A stretch of 31,337 nt of DNA from Mediterranea massiliensis (GTDB taxonomy: Bacteria > Bacteroidota > Bacteroidia > Bacteroidales > Bacteroidaceae): contig CATXSD010000027.1 of NCBI GenBank assembly GCA_958402075.1, positions 1-31,337 of the forward strand, read 5' to 3'. Numbering within the stretch: the stretch's first letter is position 1; every line of letters starts with the position of its first letter. The position numbers and the translations under genes were made by a program. Shown here piece by piece: positions 18,132-27,700 of this stretch. The notes beneath the pieces were generated by a model. It did not search any database. It was not told the origin of the DNA and saw nothing but the letters and a program-made list of their open reading frames with translations.

Positions 18132-19253
18132 ATGAAAAAGGTTTACATATTTCTCCTAATCACAGTTAGTTGTACAGCTATGCTTTGGGCACAAGCTCCT
18201 GAAACGCCACAAAGCATTCTCAAACTCATCCATAAAGTCAATGATTACTGGCAGACCAATAACAAGCCACAAGTACGGGCCTTTTGGGACCATGCTGCCT
18301 ATCACACCGGAAATATGGAAACCTACAAGCTAACCGGTGAAAAGCGATATCTTGATTATTCTACAGCATGGGCGGAGTACAACCAATGGAAAGGAGCCAA
18401 ATCGGACAACAAGGCAGAGTGGAAATACGGCTATGGCGAAAGTGACCCATACGTGCTCTTCGGTGACTGGCAATGCTGCTTCCAGACATATGCCGACCTT
18501 TACAACATTGAACCCTCTCCCCACAAAATAGCCCGCGCACGCGAAGTGATGGAATACCAAATGAGCACGGCATTCGACGGCTACTGGTGGTGGGCAGACG
18601 GGCTCTACATGGTAATGCCCGTAATGACCAAAATGTATAAGATAACGAAGAATCCACTTTATCTGAACAAGCTATATGAATATTTCATATATGCCGACAG
18701 CATCATGTACGATCCCGAAATCGGCCTATATTACCGCGACCGCAATTTCGTATATCCACAACATCAAATTCTGGAGGGCGAAAAAGACTTTTGGGCACGA
18801 GGCGACGGCTGGGTACTTGCCGCATTGGCCAAAGTCCTGCAAGACCTGCCGGAAACAAACAAACACCGCCCTCTTTATATCGACCGCTTCCGCAGCATGG
18901 CAAAGGCACTGGTAGCCTGCCAGCATCCCGACGGTTACTGGACACGCAGTCTACTGGAACACGGATACGCTCCGGGGCCGGAAACCAGCGGAACAGCCTT
19001 TTTCGCCTATGGCCTGCAATGGGGTGTCAACAACGGCCTGCTGGACGGAAGTACCTATCAGCCGGTTGCAGACAAGGCATGGAACTACCTGAAGAATATA
19101 GCATTACAACCTGACGGTCGTATAGGCTACGTACAGCCTATCGGAGCCAAAGCCATCCCCGACCAGAAGCTGGACGCAAGGTCCACAGCCAATTTCGGCG
19201 TAGGAGCCTTCCTGCTTGCCGCATGTGAAAGATACCGACACCTCAACAAATGA
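18132..19253 (+). CDS. GH105 unsaturated uronyl (rhamnogalacturonyl-type) hydrolase
   Basis: A 373-residue protein with signal peptide (cleavage near LWAQA, residue 21) and the alpha/alpha-barrel motifs of GH105/GH88. WWWADGLYMVMPV at 152-164 carries the catalytic aspartate D156, the equivalent of D143 in YteR. FWARGDGWVLAALAKVL (about 220-236) and TSGTAFFAYGLQWGVNNG also match. These enzymes hydrate the 4,5-double bond of terminal unsaturated uronic acid left by a polysaccharide lyase and so release it. Its presence therefore implies that a lyase acts upstream; the candidates in this locus are the next gene and the beta-helix lipoprotein. GH105 members act on unsaturated GalA or GlcA; which is used here cannot be told. 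It is likely periplasmic. Its stop overlaps an ATG of the next gene by four bases. Confidence 0.9.
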   Translation: MKKVYIFLLITVSCTAMLWAQAPETPQSILKLIHKVNDYWQTNNKPQVRAFWDHAAYHTGNMETYKLTGEKRYLDYSTAWAEYNQWKGAKSDNKAEWKYGYGESDPYVLFGDWQCCFQTYADLYNIEPSPHKIARAREVMEYQMSTAFDGYWWWADGLYMVMPVMTKMYKITKNPLYLNKLYEYFIYADSIMYDPEIGLYYRDRNFVYPQHQILEGEKDFWARGDGWVLAALAKVLQDLPETNKHRPLYIDRFRSMAKALVACQHPDGYWTRSLLEHGYAPGPETSGTAFFAYGLQWGVNNGLLDGSTYQPVADKAWNYLKNIALQPDGRIGYVQPIGAKAIPDQKLDARSTANFGVGAFLLAACERYRHLNK

Positions 19254-19267
19254 AACCGGAGAATACC

Positions 19268-21139
19268 ATGAAAGACTATTTGATACTGCTGTTGACTCTA
19301 TTCGCTTGCCTGCCGGATCTGCCTGCCCGCATACAGACACCCGACGAAGGCCCGTCCTTTGAAGGATACCAAGTGACTCCCAAAGGCGCTTGGTGTTGGT
19401 TCGCCGACCCGCGCGCCCTGCATCATGAAAGCAAGGACGGGAGCATTGACAAAACGTATATCGGCTACATTGATGTGCATGGGAACATCAAAGCCATGCA
19501 AACAGACTGGAAGACTAACCAAAAAAAAGAAGTACTTATTCGATCCTGGTTCCAACCCGATGACCACAACAACCCCACATTTCTCGTGCTACCCGACGAT
19601 CGCGTCATGGTGTTCTACTCACGGCACACCGACGAAGCGTGTTTCTATTATCGCGTCTCCCACGAACCGGGCGATATCACGACATTGGGAGAGGAAAAAA
19701 TCATCAGGATGAAGAACAACACGACGTATCCATCCCCATTTATCCTCTCTGACGACCCGGAACACATTTATCTGTGCTGGCGGGGCATTAACTGGCATCC
19801 CACCATCGGCCGTCTGCTCATACCCGATTCCGACGGCAACACAAACTTCGACTGGGGGCCTTACCAGCTGGTGCAATCCACCGGAGCACGCCCATACGCC
19901 AAATATGCCTCCAACGGCAAAGACAAAATCTACATGACCTACACCACAGGCCATCCGGACAATGAGTACCCGAACGATGTCTATTTCAATGAAATTGACA
20001 TCCGCTCGCTGAAACTGAAAGACATCAAGGGAAAAGTACTGGCTACGATACAGGACGGTCCCCATCACGTAAACAAACAACCCGAATACGCCATCGCCTA
20101 TCCCAATGCGGTAGTAGAACACTCCAATTACCGAAACTGGGTATGGGAAGTGGCACTCGACGCTCAGGAAAGACCCGTCATAGCCATGGTGTGCATCTCC
20201 GCCGACAAAAAGAAGCACGATTATTACCACGTCCGATGGACCGGGACAGAATGGAAAAAGACTTTTCTCGCACATGCTGGAGGCCACTTCCATCAGACAC
20301 CCGACACCGAACAGTGCTACAGCGGAGGTATCTCCATTGACAAGCAACACCCGCAGAAGGTTTACGGCTCGGTTCCGGTGAAGGGAAAGTACGGGACAGT
20401 CTATGAGATCATGAGATTTACGGTGAAGGAAAACGGCGATGTAGAAAAAGAGGCCATAACAAGCAATTCCCAAAAGAACAACTCCCGCCCTTATCACATT
20501 CCCGGAGCAAAAGACAAAACGATATTCCTGGGCTGGATGTACGGAGACTATTATGACTGGATCGTCAGCGCCAGACGGCCGTTGGGCTATTGCACGGCCA
20601 TCCGCAGCATTACCCCTCTGCCTGAAAGGATTGCCGGTCTGACAAAAGAATCTGCCAAACAAGGCAGACTGGAAGGAACCGGACAGTCAAGTCTGTCCGA
20701 AACACTCCGGGACGAGTTCTCCGTCTCTCTGACATTGGACAGAAAAGGTGCAACCTTTAAAGGAGGGAGATGGGATTTCGGAAACTTCAGCTATGGAATA
20801 GACGGCCAGACATTAAAACCTTTTCTGCTGATTGAAAACAGTCCGCATATCAGCCCAAATGTCATAGGCAATTCAGACAACTGGAAGTACTACGAACGGA
20901 CGACCAACGGTAAGTGGCTGGATCCAAAAGTTCCGGACAGCATCCGCCTATGCATCACGTATGGGAACGGTGTGTTGCGTACCTATATAGACGGATTGCT
21001 GGACCAGTCTGTCCCTGTCGGAAGACTGACATTCAAGGGGCTGACATCCCATTATCCCGATGGTATATCAACACGGTATCAGATATATGAACGGTCATTG
21101 TCACAAGAAGAAATTAAGCAACTAAATAAAAACGAATAG
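19268..21139 (+). CDS. BNR_4 beta-propeller protein with C-terminal lectin-like domain (putative lyase or rhamnosidase)
   Basis: A 623-residue exported protein. I chose ATG 19268 because GGAG stands 6 bases upstream and MKDYLILLLTLFACLPDLPA is a proper signal peptide; an ATG at 19250 overlapping the GH105 stop is the alternative. The front 450 residues look like a seven-bladed BNR_4 propeller: AWCWFADPRAL (41-51), DDHNNP with H100, and FYSRH with H120. Family knowledge: this fold includes ulvan lyases (PL24/PL25) and enzymes acting on the rhamnose-glucuronic acid cap of arabinogalactan (GH145 and relatives), where histidines are catalytic. Residues from about 475 resemble a LamG/concanavalin-like domain (EFSVSLTLDRKG, LRTYIDGLLDQ), possibly glycan-binding. 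The exact reaction is not assignable from sequence alone. Confidence 0.75.
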   Translation: MKDYLILLLTLFACLPDLPARIQTPDEGPSFEGYQVTPKGAWCWFADPRALHHESKDGSIDKTYIGYIDVHGNIKAMQTDWKTNQKKEVLIRSWFQPDDHNNPTFLVLPDDRVMVFYSRHTDEACFYYRVSHEPGDITTLGEEKIIRMKNNTTYPSPFILSDDPEHIYLCWRGINWHPTIGRLLIPDSDGNTNFDWGPYQLVQSTGARPYAKYASNGKDKIYMTYTTGHPDNEYPNDVYFNEIDIRSLKLKDIKGKVLATIQDGPHHVNKQPEYAIAYPNAVVEHSNYRNWVWEVALDAQERPVIAMVCISADKKKHDYYHVRWTGTEWKKTFLAHAGGHFHQTPDTEQCYSGGISIDKQHPQKVYGSVPVKGKYGTVYEIMRFTVKENGDVEKEAITSNSQKNNSRPYHIPGAKDKTIFLGWMYGDYYDWIVSARRPLGYCTAIRSITPLPERIAGLTKESAKQGRLEGTGQSSLSETLRDEFSVSLTLDRKGATFKGGRWDFGNFSYGIDGQTLKPFLLIENSPHISPNVIGNSDNWKYYERTTNGKWLDPKVPDSIRLCITYGNGVLRTYIDGLLDQSVPVGRLTFKGLTSHYPDGISTRYQIYERSLSQEEIKQLNKNE

Positions 21140-21142
21140 ATT

Positions 21143-22390
21143 ATGAAAAGAAATGTGTTATTGATTGCAGCCCTTATGTTATTCCACATGTCGGTATTGG
21201 GTAAGACCGTGTCTCAAAGTAACGACCAGGGGAAAGAGGAACGTCAGTATTGGTGTGACTTGCTATACAAAATGGCGGCACCCGTATTGAGCAACATGAG
21301 CCAGGGGCAGTTGAAACAGAAAATGCAGCTTGAATTAAGCCCCAACTGGGACGGACGGAATAAGAACGTGGCCTACATGGAGTGTTTCGGACGTACCATG
21401 GCAGGCCTTGCCCCTTGGCTCACCTTGCCTGACGACGATACCACCGAGGGAAAACAGCGCAAACAATTGCGGGAATGGGCCTTGAAGAGCTATGCACATG
21501 CAGTCGATCCCAACAGCCCGGATTATTTGGGATGGAATATTCACGGACAGGCATTGGTTGATGCCGCTTACATTGCAGAAAGCTTTCTCAGAGCTCCCAA
21601 TCTATGGCAAGCATTAGACAAACAAACAAAAAACCGTTATATAACAGAGTTCCAAGGCCTTCGCCGTTTTACTCCTGTCTATTCCAATTGGCTGCTTTTT
21701 GTGGCTACCATCGAAAGTTTCCTGAAACAGGTAGGAGCACAAGCCGACTTCTACCGCATCACGTTGTCGCTGCTAAAAGTGAATGAATGGTACATCGGTG
21801 ACGGATGGTACAGCGACGGATCCAAGTTCGCATTCGACTATTACAACAGCTTTGTATTGCATCCCATGTTCGTGGAATGCCAGGAAGTGCTTACAAACGG
21901 CGGAAAAAGAGGAGCATGGAATATTGACCCCAAGAACTTCGGTAAAGGGCTGAAACGTATGCAGCGCTATGGTGTGATACTGGAAAGGCTCATTTCTCCG
22001 GAAGGTACTTTCCCTGTATTCGGTCGTTCCATCACCTATCGTACGGGGGTACTTCAGCCGCTGGCATTCCTTGCCTGGCGAGAATGGCTTCCGGAAGAAT
22101 TGTCAGAAGGACAGGTACGTTCGGCCATGACAGCTGTACTGAAACGCATGTTCCGGGACGACCGTAATTTCAACCAAAAGGGATTCCTTACGATTGGCTT
22201 CAACGGGAAGCAACCCGAAATTGCCGATGTATATACCAACAACGGAAGTCTTTACATGGCCACACTGGCTTTCCTGCCGTTAGGATTGCCAGCCGATCAT
22301 TCTTTTTGGACAGCCCCGGCAGCATCCTGGACCTCCAAAAAAGCATGGGATGGAGAAAGCTTCCCGAGAGACCATGCCTTTTACGAATAA
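21143..22390 (+). CDS. DUF2264 family protein, probable (unsaturated) beta-glucuronidase of GH154 type
   Basis: A 415-residue protein with signal peptide (MKRNVLLIAALMLFHMSVLG), starting three bases after the preceding stop. The alpha/alpha-barrel DUF2264 signature is visible: NVAYMECFGRTMAGLAPWL, GWNIHGQALVDAAYIAESFLRAP, NWLLFVATIESFLKQVG, YIGDGWYSDGSKFAFDYYNSFVLHPMF and FPVFGRSITYRTGVLQPLA. From memory, CAZy family GH154 derives from this domain family and contains exo-acting beta-glucuronidases, some on unsaturated glucuronides, including one in an arabinogalactan locus of B. thetaiotaomicron. Together with GH105 it suggests that uronic acid removal is the central task of this locus. The catalytic residues are not known to me, so the activity is inferred. 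Length is normal for the family. Confidence 0.75.
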   Translation: MKRNVLLIAALMLFHMSVLGKTVSQSNDQGKEERQYWCDLLYKMAAPVLSNMSQGQLKQKMQLELSPNWDGRNKNVAYMECFGRTMAGLAPWLTLPDDDTTEGKQRKQLREWALKSYAHAVDPNSPDYLGWNIHGQALVDAAYIAESFLRAPNLWQALDKQTKNRYITEFQGLRRFTPVYSNWLLFVATIESFLKQVGAQADFYRITLSLLKVNEWYIGDGWYSDGSKFAFDYYNSFVLHPMFVECQEVLTNGGKRGAWNIDPKNFGKGLKRMQRYGVILERLISPEGTFPVFGRSITYRTGVLQPLAFLAWREWLPEELSEGQVRSAMTAVLKRMFRDDRNFNQKGFLTIGFNGKQPEIADVYTNNGSLYMATLAFLPLGLPADHSFWTAPAASWTSKKAWDGESFPRDHAFYE

Positions 22391-22405
22391 CAAAAACATA
22401 TATCC

Positions 22406-24016
22406 ATGAGAAAAATATATCCAATGCAAAAAAGCTGTTCGGCAATTCCTTTATGCCAATCTATACCGTTCCTATGCCGGATACTATCCATATTTATAAT
22501 AGCCATACTATTTGGATGTAGAGCAGAAAAACCTAAAACAGGAGTGAACTATTATATAGATGCCGTAAACGGCTGTGACACTAATTGTGGTACCTCACCA
22601 ATGAACGCATGGAAAAGTCTGGCTAAAATCAAGCAAGTAAGATTGAAACCAGGTGATAGTTTACTTTTGTGTCGAGGAAGCATATTCAACGAACAATTAG
22701 AGTTATCTGCACAAGGGACATCTTCTCGCCGCATTATTATCGATGCATATGGAGAAGGGGGCAAACCTTACATCATGGCTCCTGATAGTTCGCTCTATAC
22801 AATTTGTATTCATAATTCTGATTACGTCACACTACAAAATATCGAAATATCCAACAAAGGAAGTAAGCGTATGGCGTATCGGACAGGCGTTAAAATTCTG
22901 TGTGAAAATTACGGTACATCACACAACATCGTACTCAATGCATTAGACATACATGACGTTAACGGTAGTTTAATAAAGCACGAAGGAGGTGGCTGTGGTA
23001 TCTTCATACAGAATAACTGGAAGAATGACAGTCTGGTTTCTGTATTCGACAGCCTGGTCATTGAGAACTGTACTATCCGCCGTTGCGAACGCAACGCCAT
23101 TATTTGGAGTGCGCCATGGAGTCGTAAAGACTGGAACCTGAGTACAAACACGCTGGTACGGAAAAATCTGATTGAAGAAGTCCCAGGTGACGGCATTGTT
23201 CCCATCGGCTGCGACAGTGCCATCATAGAATATAACCTAATGCGCAACTGCCCTGCCACTTTGCCCGACGGACAGGCAGCCGCAGGCATCTGGCCCTGGA
23301 GTTGCGACAACACCATTATCCGCTTCAACGAAGTAAGCGGACATCAAGCGCCTTGGGACGGACAGGGTTTCGACAGTGACTTTAACTGTACAAATACCAC
23401 CATCGAATACAACTACAGCCATGACAACGACGGTGGATTCATCTTAATCTGTGATGCGGGAAGTGAAACCGATCCGGCCGACAACATCGGAAACTTAGGA
23501 AGCAAAGTATGCTATAACGTCAGTATCAACGATGCCATTCGCAGACGCAAGACTCATGTCGGCGTCTTCTCCCCCACGATTCATATAGCCGGTCCTGTAC
23601 GAAACACACTGATAGAACGAAACATTCTCCATACAGGCAAAAAGCTATGGAAATATGGAGACCACACACTGATTACTTCCAATCACTGGGGAGGCTATGC
23701 GGACAGCACACTTTTTAGAGAAAACATTTTTTATGCTTCCGAGCCTTCAGCCTTCCAGCTCACACAATCCACCAACAATAAGTTTGAGAACAACTATTAT
23801 TTCGGCATATTTGCAGAAAAACCAAACGAGTCACACTGCCATGAGAACTCAGCCTATTACAATTCACTCATAGGGAAACATGCGAATGCCAAAGAATCAC
23901 TCGATTTTTTGTTTGAGAAAGTAACAATAGGCAATGGTGCCGCCACAATGATGGCGGTAAGACCTGAAAACATTCACGAACTGTTCGAAAATCTTAAAAA
24001 ACAAAAGAAACCATGA
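22406..24016 (+). CDS. Right-handed parallel beta-helix lipoprotein, putative polysaccharide-active enzyme
   Basis: A 536-residue protein with a lipoprotein signal: a hydrophobic stretch (about 25-36) ending in AILFGC, lipidated C38 (C32 if the ATG at 22424 is used). The body starts with YYIDAVNGCDTNCGTSPMNAWKSL and LKPGDSLLLCRGSIFNEQL, the usual opening of Bacteroidetes parallel beta-helix proteins. Many short coils follow with the pattern NTIIRFNEVSG / NTTIEYNYSHDNDGG. The fold is shared by pectate lyase-like PL families, GH28 and GH141, so endo-lyase or exo-glycosidase are both possible; no family-specific motif decides. A lipid anchor would suit a cell-surface enzyme, which otherwise is missing from this locus. 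Its stop overlaps the start codon of the broken gene behind it (ATGA). Confidence 0.75.
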   Translation: MRKIYPMQKSCSAIPLCQSIPFLCRILSIFIIAILFGCRAEKPKTGVNYYIDAVNGCDTNCGTSPMNAWKSLAKIKQVRLKPGDSLLLCRGSIFNEQLELSAQGTSSRRIIIDAYGEGGKPYIMAPDSSLYTICIHNSDYVTLQNIEISNKGSKRMAYRTGVKILCENYGTSHNIVLNALDIHDVNGSLIKHEGGGCGIFIQNNWKNDSLVSVFDSLVIENCTIRRCERNAIIWSAPWSRKDWNLSTNTLVRKNLIEEVPGDGIVPIGCDSAIIEYNLMRNCPATLPDGQAAAGIWPWSCDNTIIRFNEVSGHQAPWDGQGFDSDFNCTNTTIEYNYSHDNDGGFILICDAGSETDPADNIGNLGSKVCYNVSINDAIRRRKTHVGVFSPTIHIAGPVRNTLIERNILHTGKKLWKYGDHTLITSNHWGGYADSTLFRENIFYASEPSAFQLTQSTNNKFENNYYFGIFAEKPNESHCHENSAYYNSLIGKHANAKESLDFLFEKVTIGNGAATMMAVRPENIHELFENLKKQKKP

Positions 24017-24674
24017 AAGCCAAAATCCTCATTTATCTCCTGCCGCCTTTTATCATCCTCAAGTCAAGGTTACAGCACAGGAAACGACTTTCAACTGTAA
24101 CTTCAATCAAGAAGACACACCTGACTGGAAAGTAGCTGCAGGCAAGGCAGAAGTAATGGCAAAAGGTGCATGGCAAGGAAAATCCTTATGCCTTCATCCT
24201 CAAACGACAATATATACTTCCGCTACAACCCGCTTCCTCTTTGACAGCCTTTGTACGTACAGAAAGTGGAGCAGACCATATCACACTACAGATTACCGGA
24301 CTGGGCAAGAACAATATCAGTCTGTTCAGTCACCACTGGTGGAACAACGTCTGCTTGAATTCGGTGACTGGGTAAGCACAACGTCCGAAGCCGTTTACGA
24401 AACACGTGGAGGACTTTGGCAACCTGTGGACGGACAATATGGTTTCTGTTACCGGAACAATGTCATATACATCTATTTCCTATGAGGATATATGGACAAT
24501 AACTTCTCATTACCTCTTTTGAGCAAAGGGATGAAAGTCAAACAGACATACAATGTTGTCATCAAAGAGAGGATACAGACAAAACAGAAGAAACAAAGTG
24601 TGACACTGAGTGGCATTCATGCTGTAAAAGACAATCTGACTGTAATCGCTGTAATCCTAAATCAGCTCGTGTGA
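24013..24674 (+). pseudogene. Decayed GH29 alpha-L-fucosidase remnant with catalytic domain deleted
   Basis: An ATG at 24013 overlaps the preceding stop and begins MKAKILIYLLPPF, a signal peptide. The reading then jumps frames. VTAQETTFNCNF through HPQTTIYT reads in the second frame (from about 24063); LPLQPASSLTAFVRTESGADH through GLGKNNISL returns to the first frame (about 24215-24335). After that PLVEQRLLEFGDWV, EAVYETRGG and PVDGQYGF read in the second frame. That last part is the end of a GH29 fucosidase (G-x-W near E-A-[IV]-Y-x-T-R), with a TGA at 24483-24485 in the middle and the natural stop at 24672-24674. The N-terminal beta-sandwich joins directly to the tail near 24335-24345, so the whole catalytic barrel is gone. 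The gene is dead. It shows that the locus once included a fucosidase. Confidence 0.85.
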
Positions 24675-24772
24675 AGTGAAAATAAACATTATAACCCGTT
24701 GAGAAAACTCAAATAATGTGCGTTAAATACGCGATAACAGACATATATATATTTTGTTCTATGGTACAAAGA

Positions 24773-27700
24773 ATGTATGAAAAATCATCTGCTTTTATCT
24801 TTTTTTTGTTATTGATTATCTTTTCGCCTTGTTCTGCCCAATGTTTGAGAGTAGACTTGGCAGGTACATGGAAATTGTCATTGGATTCCATCAGATTTGA
24901 GCATCAAATAACATTTCCAGGCTCTACAGATGAAATTCCTTTGGGTGAAAGACATAAACCGGGTACGGATTTATATATCGGCAAGCCTGAAACCTGGCAG
25001 TTGGCCAGAAAATACACATTCATAGGTCCTGTCTGGTACTACAAGGAGATCAACATCACACAAGAATGGACAGATAAACGCATAATCCTTTCTTTGGAGC
25101 GTTGCATGTGGCAAACAAAAGTATGGATTAACGGTGATTATGTAGGAGAGGAGCACAGCCTATGCACTCCGCATAAATATGATGTCACTCGCTACATCAA
25201 GAAGGGGCTGAACAAAATTTGCCTGCGGATTGACAACTCTCCTTATGTACATTTAGGTTCCTGGAGTCATGGTTATTCACCGGGCATACAAACAATATGG
25301 AACGGTGTCATCGGATCGTTGTTTTTGGAAGCGAAAGACAAGGTTTCAATCGAGAATCTTCAGTGTTATCCGATACTGAAAGATAAGACGGTGCGATGGA
25401 AAGGAGAACTCATCAATCTTTCCGGGAAATCAGGGAAAGGAACTTTGAGGATTAAAATTACAGATCCCAAAGGCAAAGTTGTGTTACGCGAAAAGAAGAA
25501 AGTCATCTGCCAGAATGAAAAGACAGACATCTCTTATTGTTTGCAGTTGAATGAACCGGTTTTAGAGTGGGATGAATATACTCCCCATTTATATCAACTG
25601 GAGGTTGACTGTCATTTTGATACGTATAAAGGGACTGAGCAGGTGTCGTTTGGATTCCGGGACATTTCCACCGAAAACGGCAAGCTGAAGCTGAACGGCC
25701 GCACCTTGTTCCTCCGCGGTGAACACGACCCCGGCAGTTTTCCCCTGACGGGTTATCCATCAATGGAAAAGAAGGACTGGATACGGATTTTCCGTATAGG
25801 GAAGGAATACGGCATGAACCATTGGCGTTTCCATTCTTGGTGTCCTCCCGAAGCGGCTTTCGCAGCGGCCGATGAAGTGGGTGTCTATCTTCAGCCGGAG
25901 TTGACCCTGTTTTCCCAGAATTGGGAACATACACTGGTGGGACAAGATACCGCCAGAGACCAATTCCTGTTCTCGGAATTGCGACGTCTGTTGGATACAT
26001 ACGGCAACCATCCATCGTTCCTGTTGATGTGCATGGGGAATGAGCTGCGAGGCGATGCCTCCGTACTGGAAAAGTGGGTGGAATATGGCAAGCGCCATGA
26101 CAACCGCCATTTGTATGCCGGCAGTGCCAATCTGGAAGCCATGGGCAAGTACTTGCCTCTTTCCGGTGATCAGTTCCAGGTAGCCCACGCCGCAAAAGTA
26201 AACGGAAAGCGCTTTGAACGCAGAATGGGAGGATATTTCAATTCGGAATATCCCAATACCATAAATGACTATTCGCATACGTTGGTTCCGCCCTATAATC
26301 AGTGTCCGGTCATCACCCACGAACTGGGTCAATGGGAGATATATCCCGATTTCTCAGAAATAAAAAAATATACAGGTGTCCTCACCCCCAGAAATCTGGA
26401 AGTATTCAAGAACAGTCTTGAGCAGAAAGGCATGGACGACCAAGCACCGGCATTCCTGAAAGCATCGGGAAAACTAGCTTCCATCCTTTATAAGGAAGAG
26501 ATAGAACGTGTCTTGCGTACCCCGGGAATGTCCGGCTTCCAGCTTTTGGATTTGAGGGACTATCCGGCGCAAGGCAGTGCTTTAGTCGGTCTGCTGAACG
26601 TCTTTTGGGATAGCAAAGGACTGATCTCACCTGAAGAGTTCCGTCAGTCATGCAACGATGTCACCGTATTGTTGAAGATGCCCAAACGGACGTGGACTAA
26701 TAATGAAATCTTTGACGGAGAGATTGTCATACCGAACTACAGCAGACATTCTCTCGAAAATACCCATATAGAATGGGAAGTTCTGTACGATGGCAAACCA
26801 ATATATAAAGACAGTCTGCACATCGGACGACTGCCACAAGGCGAGGTCCATCCGTGTGGAAAAATTACTTTCCCTTTAGAAGATTTCACTGAAGCTACAA
26901 AACTGAAAGTCGTCTTGAGCGTTTCTCCTTTAGGCATCCGCAACCAATACTCCATCTGGGTTTATCCGAAGTCTGTCCCCATAAATCGTGGGCGGGTGAT
27001 TGTGGCCGATAAAGCCACACCGAAACTATTGGAACAGATAGAGAACGGTGCATCTGTACTGCTGGTACCCAAAGACGTGGAAGACGTGGAACGGATGACG
27101 TTTTCTAATCCGTTCTGGTCCACCATCCTGTTTGATTATCAGCCTAAGTCAATGGGATTATATTGTAACCCCGAACATCCTATTTTCAAGAATTTCCCTA
27201 CAGACATGCATACGAATTGGCAATGGTGGGAACTGACCGTTTCGGCTTCTGTAGCAAGAATTAACGGGACACCTTCTTCTTACAGACCTATCCTCCAAGT
27301 AATTGACCATCCAGTCCGCAACGACAAACTGGGAGCAATTATGGAAACCCGGATTGGTAAAGGCAAACTATTGGTTTGTATGTTGGACATACTGTCCAAT
27401 CTGGAAACCCGCCCGGTCGCCAGGCAGTTAAAGTACAGCATCCTGAACTACATGAATTCCTCCGCCTTCCAACCCCAAGAGGTACCGGGACTGAAAGCCT
27501 GTTTCTTTGCGGACGAGGTAAACAAAACAAGCTACCGTGCAGTCCGTCTTCCCGGCGAGTCAAAACAGCACCCGGCCATAAATATGGTGGACGGCTCATC
27601 GGATACTTTCTGCGAATTACCCGCCAATTCCGGTAAAGTGATTGTCGAACTGGAACTAAATGAAGAAAGATATATCGTAGGATGCCGCTTGCCGACGACA

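Noticed and set aside
19619..20662. Minus-strand open frame opposite the BNR_4 gene
   Set aside because: No start context or motif, and it overlaps a well supported plus-strand propeller gene.
24492..24674. Independent small gene of 60 codons before GH2
   Set aside because: It continues the GH29 C-terminal sequence across a nonsense codon (TGA 24483-24485) in the same frame, so it is a piece of the pseudogene.
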